5,674 bases of DNA from Acidobacteriaceae bacterium (GTDB lineage: Bacteria; Acidobacteriota; Terriglobia; Terriglobales; Acidobacteriaceae): NCBI GenBank assembly GCA_003162255.1, contig PMMJ01000355.1:1-5674 (forward strand), given 5' to 3'. The notes beneath the pieces are model-generated. The model ran no database searches, was not told the DNA's origin, and saw only the letters and a program-made list of their open reading frames with translations. Below are positions 1-4,061 of the stretch, piece after piece (the stretch's first letter is position 1; every line of letters begins with the position of its first letter). The position numbers were made by a program, and so were the translations under genes.

Positions 1-49
1 GGGATTTTGAGTGTAATCGGGATTTATCCGTAACAGGGTACGTCTGAGA

Positions 50-490
50 TCAATCCTCGGTTCTAATGATCCGCTTCTTCTTTGGCGACTCAATTTTTGG
101 TTCAGCGTTCGTCCCCAGATTTTTTTGAGCCCCTAGGTTTTTCTCCAGATAGCTAGCGATTCGGTCCCTGTTCCCATCTAGGCTGGAGAATACCTTTTCC
201 ACTACATCGCTAAAGCGAGCAACCGCCTTACGTGGGACTGATTCCTGATCTTCAAAAATACCGAGTGACTGGAACGGAACCCCCCACTTCTCAAACATCA
301 GCAAGCTGATCGTGGCGATATTCACTTTATCTTCAGCGGGCAGTGCGTAGACGTAGAGGGGACGCTTCATGCTATTTACTCGGCAATCAACTAGGTATCT
401 TCCGGCTGGATCGTTCTTCTCATCTTTCCAGTCAAATTCGAGTCTGTTTTCTGGCACCTGACTCTTCATAAAGGCCCTAAAATCTTCCAT
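50..490 (-). CDS. Hypothetical protein resembling the C-terminal part of DUF1828-like proteins, probably N-terminally truncated
   Basis: Encodes 146 residues. The core (about residues 16-118) has the pattern FDW, DCRVN, RPLYVYALP, ATISLL, FEKWG, SLGIFEDQE, ARFSDV and FSSL. I associate this pattern with the C-terminal half of DUF1828-type proteins, which are often carried in accessory regions; this is recollection, not a search. Such proteins are normally longer at the N-terminus. Residues 119-146 are a basic Lys/Arg-rich tail, probably disordered. The first ATG lies inside the last codons of the upstream methyltransferase ORF (14-base overlap) and has no convincing Shine-Dalgarno. An alternative start is Met8 (about position 469), which has AGGG a few bases upstream. 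In-frame sequence before the first ATG reaches a stop within eight codons, so no longer N-terminus is available. Function is unknown. I infer a remnant fused next to mod by a deletion. Confidence 0.6.
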   Translation of the reverse strand: MEDFRAFMKSQVPENRLEFDWKDEKNDPAGRYLVDCRVNSMKRPLYVYALPAEDKVNIATISLLMFEKWGVPFQSLGIFEDQESVPRKAVARFSDVVEKVFSSLDGNRDRIASYLEKNLGAQKNLGTNAEPKIESPKKKRIIRTED

Positions 491-1679
491 GAAGGAAGAG
501 CGACGGTTTAGGAAAATCTATGGCTTGAAAACCAAATATTTCTCTGATTTCTGCCGTACCTTGAGCCGTAAACACGTCTTGGATGATGCTGGGGAAGCCG
601 ATGAAGTCGCTCGTCATATCTTTGCGGAATTTCTTTTCTCTGGGTCGTCCTTCAGGAGTTGGCGGGAACAAAATGCAGTGTTCATCGGTGAGTTTCTGCA
701 TTTTGTCCTTTCCGTATCGCCATCCAGTATCCGGCGACGGCCTAAACCGGTTGCCCGTGGAAGGATCGACAATCTCATAGTGTAAGTTCGGGCGCTGATC
801 AGCTGTAGCCAAGCCCAGCATACTCCGGCTCATCCATAGCCCCCTGGGGTCGTCATCAGGATTGTCGAACTTTGTCTCATCTCGTTCGCTGCCGCGGAAG
901 CGAAACTCGTCAGAGCGAACGTATACCAATATGTATTCGTGGTCGGTAGAAATGCCCGTGTTTGCCCTTGCATCCGGGTATTGGCGACTCTTCCAGACCA
1001 ACTGGGCAATGAAATTTTCCTCGCCGAAAGTTTCATTCATTATCATTCGAAGATGGTGCACTTCATGATCGTCAATGCTGATACAAATGACCCCGTCCTC
1101 ACGCAGCAACTGCCGCGCAAGAAACAGTCTCGGATACATCATCGAGAGCCATGCCGAGTGATACCGCCCGCTGGTCTCCGGGTTGCTGGTTAGGAGATTG
1201 CCCTCTGCGTCCACTTGGCCGGTAATCTGCAAATAGGTCTTGAGCGGGTCTGCGTAATTGTCGGGATAGACGAAATCTTGCCCGGTGTTATACGGCGGAT
1301 CAATGTAGATCAGTTTGACGCGCCCGAAATAGGACTTGAAAAGCAGCTTGAGAACTTCGAGATTATCGCCCTCAATGAAAGCGTTACCGGTACTTTCAAA
1401 GTTAACCGACTCCTCCGGACATGGAACCAGCGTTGCCCGGCTGGGGGTCTGTAACAAACTGACCGCATCGTCCTTGCCCGCCCAGCTAAAGTGAAAGCGT
1501 CCTGGACCGGATTCGGCAGCGGCGCCAAGCATGACCTTCAACTTATCGAAGTCAATTTTGCCCTCAACAAACACCTCAGGGAACACTTCCCGAAGTCTAG
1601 TGACTTGGATCTCCAAAACATCGCCCGAAGATGATGCCACGTGGTCTCTCTTTACTGCTTGCCGCTGCTCAGTCATCAA
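477..1679 (-). pseudogene. mod: Type III restriction-modification DNA methyltransferase (Mod), C-terminally truncated
   Basis: A 400-residue N-terminal portion of an N6-adenine/N4-cytosine methyltransferase of the type III Mod (beta-class) kind. Visible in order: the Mod N-terminal region with FSWAGK (64-69) and LQTPSRATL (76-84); ESVNF followed by FIEGDNLEVLKLL (101-113); motif IV DPPYNTGQDFVYPDN (127-141), whose DPPY contacts the target base; the region with the second hydrophobic strand GVICISIDD (196-204); and a central target-recognition region (about 220-370). It ends DFPKPSLFLHGRF. Family members continue after FPKP with the FxGxG SAM-binding motif I and total roughly 550-680 residues; that portion is absent. 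It is therefore probably catalytically dead. The listed start is a TTG; an ATG follows directly (1676-1674) and is equally likely. AAGG lies 7 bases before the TTG. No res gene follows. It could still bind DNA, which is inference. Confidence 0.88.
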
Positions 1680-1914
1680 TTTTCAGCCTTTTTCTCCAGA
1701 CGCGTGTTCATCACTAGCAGGGAATCTCCTGTGATTCCGTCGCTTCTTTTTTCGTGGTATCTGAGAGATGCCAACCCGTTGCCCGATAGAGTTGCCAGTG
1801 GCAACATCGGATTTTACCTTGCAGTACGCAATGAATACCACACGATTTCCTGGGCGCTGGTGAATCTACAGAGGCACTGTACTTCCTCGCAGGAGTAGCG
1901 TAACTCATTCTCAG
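1680..1914. other. Divergent intergenic region between mod and the 253-residue gene
   Basis: These 235 bases separate two divergently transcribed genes and should hold both promoters. I see no convincing -35/-10 pair for either strand. TTGCAG at 1819-1824 is a possible -35 for the plus strand, but no good -10 lies 16-18 bases further on. ORFs running through here in several frames have no ribosome site or recognisable composition, and I treat them as chance. Three dyads are present. GGAATC/GATTCC lies at 1721-1738. A stronger dyad lies at 1783-1810 and is listed separately. A small hairpin at 1880-1898 (TACT-t-CCT, loop CGC, AGGAGTA) would pair the only good Shine-Dalgarno-like AGGAG (1891-1895). 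Confidence 0.6.
1783..1810. repeat. Inverted repeat, candidate operator
   Basis: Arms GTTGCCA (1791-1797) and TGGCAAC (1799-1805) are perfect complements around a single central G. Outside them, CCGAT (1783-1787) and ATCGG (1806-1810) also pair if three bases on the left (AGA) are bulged out, giving twelve paired positions. A further GTTGCC occurs at 1778-1783. The position between divergent genes fits a regulator-binding dyad, but no regulator gene is identifiable in the window. Confidence 0.45.
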
Positions 1915-2676
1915 GTGCCGAGGAAAAAACAACAACGACGATTGCCCGCTACTCAAGCGGAATACCAGCAATTTGCAGAGCAGTTTATTGATGCCGTTCT
2001 CGACCCCGTGCGCCCATGGTTGGTCGAATATCTCTTAAAACGCGAGTTCCCTCCTGTTCCGAGTGAAGACGACATCGCATCGGGACGACTCGCAATCAAA
2101 ATTCACGAGGCAATAAGTTTAGACAAGCTCGGCCCCTGGTGGCTTTTCGAAGCTCTTCGACAAGGCAACAGAAAAGAACTAGTACCGTGGGCAAAACGAG
2201 AGGCCATGGACCGGAGACTTACGAAAGATGAAATGACGCGGCAACTCGATTCTACGAAGTCTGAAACACTGAAACGGTCATTGAAGGGCTTTCGTGCTAC
2301 CTTTCGGTTCCGTCGTGGACCTAAACCCCAAATTCACCGAGATGACTACGTAATACTTTTGGCTACGGCTGAATTTCTTCGTCCGGCCATTTCAAAACTC
2401 CTTGCCGAGCGAGACAGTACAACTCGTACTCTTCGAGAAATCCTGACGTACTTACAAAAGGATCATCCCGAAGCCTGCAAATTCCTGATGCGCCACGAAA
2501 TGACGCTGGAAACGTGCCTAGCTGATCCGAAGTTACTCAGACGTGCGCGCCGTAGGCCCGCTGCTCGTGCTCGCGTGATAGCAAATGCCATGGCAGGGTG
2601 TGAGTACGGTCTCGCCTTCAGCACTTCAATAGAACGAGTCCGCGAGGCGAAATTACGACTGAAATACCCCTCCTAG
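1915..2676 (+). CDS. Hypothetical basic protein (253 residues), family not recognised
   Basis: The only usable start in this frame is GTG at 1915; the frame is closed by TGA at 1861-1863. AGGAG at 1891-1895 is 19 bases away, too far to be a normal ribosome site, so initiation may be weak. The protein is soluble in appearance, with no signal peptide or membrane segment. The N-terminus is basic (MPRKKQQRRL), then a helical region follows to about residue 100, with PWWLFEAL near 74-81. A basic segment, FRFRRGPKPQ (130-139), has an AT-hook-like RGPKP core. After it come helical stretches and an Arg-rich segment, LRRARRRPAARAR (208-220). This composition suggests nucleic-acid contact, but that is inference from charge only. 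I cannot assign a family or a reaction. It stands alone on the plus strand, divergent from mod and separated by 203 bases from the next operon. It could be an accessory gene of the restriction locus or a cargo gene. Confidence 0.75.
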   Translation: MPRKKQQRRLPATQAEYQQFAEQFIDAVLDPVRPWLVEYLLKREFPPVPSEDDIASGRLAIKIHEAISLDKLGPWWLFEALRQGNRKELVPWAKREAMDRRLTKDEMTRQLDSTKSETLKRSLKGFRATFRFRRGPKPQIHRDDYVILLATAEFLRPAISKLLAERDSTTRTLREILTYLQKDHPEACKFLMRHEMTLETCLADPKLLRRARRRPAARARVIANAMAGCEYGLAFSTSIERVREAKLRLKYPS

Positions 2677-2723
2677 GTTCTGACAACGATTTAAATCACT
2701 TGTGTAAAAACTCCTCCCTTTCT

Positions 2724-2781
2724 GCAACACATTAAGAACTCTTTCGACAACTTGACTGTTTACGCATTCTTAGTGTGTTGC
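2724..2781. repeat. 15-bp near-perfect inverted repeat with 28-base spacer
   Basis: The left arm GCAACACATTAAGAA (2724-2738) and right arm TTCTTAGTGTGTTGC (2767-2781) are complementary at 14 of 15 positions. The odd pair (T2732 with G2773) would be a U-G wobble in RNA. The spacer holds TTGACT (2752-2757). There is no T-run after the right arm, so it is not a standard intrinsic terminator for the upstream gene. It lies about 100 bases before the first gene of the operon, which suits an operator, a recombinase site or an origin-type structure. Confidence 0.7.
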
Positions 2782-2864
2782 TTCTGCGCGTCTGGAATTT
2801 TTGAGCGATTCGTCGTAAGCGAATCATGCCCGTCAACAGCCTCAGAAGGGACGAGTGCAAAAAA

Positions 2865-2870
2865 GGGAGG
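2865..2870 (+). promoter_or_regulatory. Strong Shine-Dalgarno (GGGAGG) for the first gene of the operon
   Basis: GGGAGG ends nine bases before ATG 2880. It fixes the start there, rather than at the in-frame ATG at 2826, which lacks a ribosome site. It is one of only two strong ribosome sites I see among the six genes, so translation of the cassette probably begins here. Confidence 0.75.
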
Positions 2871-2879
2871 TACAAACTC

Positions 2880-3050
2880 ATGGCGTTCCGCAAGTTAACT
2901 CTTAAGCAGCAGCTCAAGGGTGTCAATGCGGCTCTAAATAGTCCCCGTATACCAAAGCAGTTGAAAGCGGGGTTAAAGAAGCGAGCTAAGCAACTGCGCA
3001 AGCAGATCGACAAGAAAAGTACTTTGTGGTCGCGGGTATTTGAAGACTAG
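2880..3050 (+). CDS. Small basic helical protein (56 residues), function unknown
   Basis: Starts at ATG 2880 behind a strong GGGAGG site. The sequence opens MAFRKLTLKQQLKGVNAALN, continues through PRIPKQLKAGLKKRAKQLRKQIDKK and ends WSRVFED. It has 16 Lys/Arg against three Asp/Glu, no Cys, and no signal peptide or membrane segment. The pattern predicts two amphipathic helices joined by a short SPRIP turn, as in small DNA- or RNA-binding accessory proteins; that role is inference. I have a weak memory of similar short proteins at the head of accessory cassettes but cannot name a family. It ends TAG two bases before the next ATG, so it is the first gene of a tightly packed operon. Confidence 0.72.
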   Translation: MAFRKLTLKQQLKGVNAALNSPRIPKQLKAGLKKRAKQLRKQIDKKSTLWSRVFED

Positions 3051-3052
3051 TC

Positions 3053-3499
3053 ATGCGACCGAAACTCACAGCGCTTCGATCTGCGACGGTGACAGCGGAG
3101 AAGCTGTGCTTAACGGGGAAGCGGAATGCGGTCGGAAACAAATCCGGGTCAACGGTTGCCAACTCCGTTCCGGTGCTGAGACGGCCAACAAGTCCACCGA
3201 CAGCCGGCCGAAAACCGGCGGCTTCCCCTCCATCTACTTCTGGGGTCGGGGTTGATGTTGACCTTGATCTTGCCGTTGATCTTGATCTTGATGTTGCTCT
3301 TGATTTTGAGGCTAGTCGCTCTTCTCAGCTTAAAAATTGGGGTGTTGGGGTTGATTTTGCTCTTGGGGTTGGTTCCCACAGCAACTCAAGCACTGCTCTC
3401 TCAACGTGCCCGCCACCGTTGCTCAGCGATTCAGACATCAGCGAGCTGCGCTCATTCTTCGAGCTGCTCGATCAATGGGATCGTCGGAGAGTCGAATGA
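3053..3499 (+). CDS. Hypothetical protein (148 residues) with alternating Val/Leu-Asp repeat tract
   Basis: The ATG lies two bases after the previous stop, with no good ribosome site of its own, so coupling is likely. Residues 1-65 are basic and rich in Pro, Ser and Thr, apparently disordered. Residues 67-87 alternate Val/Leu/Phe with Asp or Ala (VDVDLDLAVDLDLD and onward), giving a strongly acidic strip encoded by a hexanucleotide repeat. A second, weaker copy follows at 97-107 (GVGVDFALGVG). The C-terminus, SDSDISELRSFFELLDQWDRRRVE (125-148), reads as a normal acidic-amphipathic helix and is the part most clearly under protein-coding constraint. The TGA stop overlaps the next ATG (ATGA, 3496-3499). 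The repeat could have expanded inside a shorter ancestral gene; a real start further downstream is possible. Function is unknown. Confidence 0.55.
   Translation: MRPKLTALRSATVTAEKLCLTGKRNAVGNKSGSTVANSVPVLRRPTSPPTAGRKPAASPPSTSGVGVDVDLDLAVDLDLDVALDFEASRSSQLKNWGVGVDFALGVGSHSNSSTALSTCPPPLLSDSDISELRSFFELLDQWDRRRVE
3251..3310 (+). repeat. Tandem hexanucleotide repeat, ten degenerate units of STTGAY type
   Basis: Ten consecutive 6-base units fill 3251-3310. Each has TTG at positions 2-4, most begin with G or C, and seven of the ten end AT or AC. Typical units are GTTGAT, CTTGAT and GTTGAC. In the reading frame of the 148-residue ORF each unit encodes Val/Leu followed by Asp (or Ala). Because the unit is two codons, copy-number change would keep the frame. 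A second run of five looser units (GTTGGG, GTTGAT, TTTGCT, CTTGGG, GTTGGT) lies at 3344-3373 in the same codon frame but shifted by half a unit. Confidence 0.85.
3486..3489 (+). promoter_or_regulatory. Shine-Dalgarno (GGAG) for the zinc-finger-like gene
   Basis: GGAG ends six bases before ATG 3496, close to ideal spacing. It supports that start over the in-frame upstream ATG at 3406, and makes the ATGA overlap with the preceding stop look genuine. Confidence 0.65.
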
Positions 3500-3762
3500 G
3501 ACCAAAATCGAAATCATGCGATTTCTGTCATCGGCTTGCAGACTGTTCTCTAGTGTTAGTCATCTCCACTCTCGGCGTCAGCCCGCGAATTCAGCAGTGC
3601 TCAGAGTCAATTTCGCTCTGTAAACGCTGTATACAGCAGTTGTGCGACAGCGATGTAGCTCAGAGCACATCGAAACTGCGCGAAGTGCTCAAGAACGCGT
3701 ATACAGCGATAAAACGCGCTTTTAGCGAGCGTAGTCAAGACACATCAGCGAGCAGAGACTAG
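3496..3762 (+). CDS. Small zinc-finger-like protein (88 residues)
   Basis: Starts at ATG 3496, overlapping the previous stop as ATGA, with GGAG six bases upstream. Two Cys pairs are separated by about 30 residues: C8-x2-C11 (SCDFC) and C42-x2-C45 (LCKRC), with extra Cys at 17, 35 and 50. This is the layout of a zinc-ribbon or treble-clef knuckle pair. Between them lies a hydrophobic strand region, SLVLVISTLGVSPRIQQC (18-35). A C-terminal helix, KLREVLKNAYTAIKRAF, is followed by a Ser-rich tail. There is no membrane segment. I recall similar short proteins with the STLGVSPR and NAYTAI elements in accessory regions but cannot name the family. Zinc binding and a nucleic-acid or protein-contact role are inference from the Cys pattern. 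It ends TAG immediately before the next ATG. Confidence 0.72.
   Translation: MRPKSKSCDFCHRLADCSLVLVISTLGVSPRIQQCSESISLCKRCIQQLCDSDVAQSTSKLREVLKNAYTAIKRAFSERSQDTSASRD
3626..3637. repeat. 12-bp perfect palindrome GCTGTATACAGC
   Basis: GCTGTATACAGC reads the same on both strands. Related sites with the GTATAC core and a shared flank occur at 3697-3707 (GCGTATACAGC) and, on the opposite strand, at 3775-3785 (GCGTATACA on minus). The three cores sit 70 and 78 bases apart, all inside the zinc-finger-like gene or the start of the next one. A DNA-binding role is conjecture. Confidence 0.5.
3707..3727. repeat. Short imperfect hairpin
   Basis: CGATAAAA (3707-3714) pairs with TTTTAGCG (3720-3727) at seven of eight positions across a five-base CGCGC loop. 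It is part of a run of dyads between 3626 and 3843. Alone it would not be remarkable. Confidence 0.35.
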
Positions 3763-3870
3763 ATGCGCGCGCTCGTGTATACGCTCGACGCGCAGAGTTG
3801 CAAGCACTGTCTAATAGCTTGCAACTTGCGTACCGGGTACGCAGACGCAGAAAGAGTAGCGTCGCGATGA
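3763..3870 (+). CDS. Possible 35-residue Cys-containing small protein
   Basis: The ATG follows the previous TAG with no gap, and the TGA stop overlaps the next ATG (ATGA, 3867-3870), so it fits the operon exactly. The peptide has SCKHCLIAC (12-20), a CxxCxxxC cluster recalling LCKRCIQQLC in the preceding protein, then LRTGYADAERVASR. No strong ribosome site is present; only weak AGAG precedes the ATG. It is too short for composition to be decisive, and it contains two perfect inverted repeats (3796-3843), so the DNA may be conserved for structure rather than protein. Function is unknown. The alternative is that this stretch is a structured non-coding spacer through which a short frame happens to run. 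Confidence 0.42.
   Translation: MRALVYTLDAQSCKHCLIACNLRTGYADAERVASR
3796..3826. repeat. Perfect 10-bp inverted repeat, 11-base loop
   Basis: AGTTGCAAGC (3796-3805) and GCTTGCAACT (3817-3826) are exact reverse complements around ACTGTCTAATA. As RNA this is a stable stem-loop about 40 bases before the start of the next gene. No T-run follows, so it is not an intrinsic terminator. It abuts a second dyad directly. Confidence 0.75.
3827..3843. repeat. Perfect 8-bp dyad around one base
   Basis: TGCGTACC (3827-3834) and GGTACGCA (3836-3843) are exact reverse complements around G3835. The loop is too short for an RNA hairpin at full length, so it better suits a dimeric protein-binding site or a cruciform. 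It begins on the base after the preceding 10-bp stem ends and finishes 23 bases before ATG 3867. Confidence 0.7.
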
Positions 3871-4061
3871 TCGACAAGCTCGAAGTGCGCGTCCCCGAGA
3901 GCATATCGTTCACGAACGAATTTAAATATGTTTTCGCGGGTATCAAGCTCAATCCCGCACGTCACTACGGGCGTGCACCTTTGAAGGTTGACCGAAGCCG
4001 CCGTTACCTCGCACGGCACTTGCACTCGGCCCAAGAGTGCTCGACAATTCCATTCGTATGA
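3867..4061 (+). CDS. Small protein (64 residues) starting MIDKLEVRVP, possibly an N-terminal remnant
   Basis: The start is set by an ATGA overlap with the preceding frame, and the stop TGA overlaps the next ATG in the same way (4058-4061). The N-terminus, MIDKLEVRVPESISFTNEF, is well formed: a beta-strand-like VRVP followed by a helix. The last 20 or so residues (RYLARHLHSAQECSTIPFV) look less orderly. I associate MIDKLEVRVP-type N-termini with longer accessory or replication-linked proteins, but this is memory and unverified. If correct, this copy has lost its C-terminal part where the Mom-fusion gene begins. It has no membrane segment or catalytic motif, and only weak AGAG precedes the ATG. 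It could equally be a genuine small protein. Confidence 0.55.
   Translation: MIDKLEVRVPESISFTNEFKYVFAGIKLNPARHYGRAPLKVDRSRRYLARHLHSAQECSTIPFV

Larger units (their letters stand above)
2677..2879. other. Dyad-rich intergenic region upstream of the small-gene operon
   Basis: No gene is supported in these 203 bases. They contain a perfect 10-bp palindrome GATTTAAATC (2688-2697), a long inverted repeat (2724-2781, listed separately), and a 6-bp hairpin GATTCG/CGAATC with a 7-base loop (2807-2825). TTGACT at 2752-2757 is a good -35 match and sits inside the loop of the long repeat, but I see no -10 at normal spacing. The cluster of symmetric sites suggests a control region, recombination site or replication origin rather than neutral spacer. 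Confidence 0.6.

Noticed and set aside
1714..1971. A minus-strand 85-residue frame upstream of mod.
   Set aside because: The composition is random-looking, it overlaps the start of the better-supported plus-strand gene, and there is no ribosome site or recognisable motif.
2724..2781. The 58-base inverted repeat as an integron attC site, given its length and the AAC/GTT at the arm ends.
   Set aside because: The ends do not fit RYYYAAC and GTTRRRY, and the arms lack the extrahelical bases and internal L boxes expected of attC. No integron integrase is in the window.
3203..3219. GCCGG/CCGGC hairpin with a 7-base loop.
   Set aside because: The stem is only 5 bp, it lies in a GC-rich coding stretch, and no T-run follows; it is expected by chance.
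3149..3379. A minus-strand frame rich in Ile-Lys-Asn repeats.
   Set aside because: It is the complement of the same hexamer repeat, with no ribosome site and on the opposite strand to a continuous operon.
3252..3623. A plus-strand frame giving a very hydrophobic, membrane-like N-terminus (Leu/Ile-rich).
   Set aside because: The hydrophobic run is the hexamer repeat read in another frame. It has no ribosome site, and the frame ends without overlapping its neighbours neatly, unlike the 3053-3499 frame.
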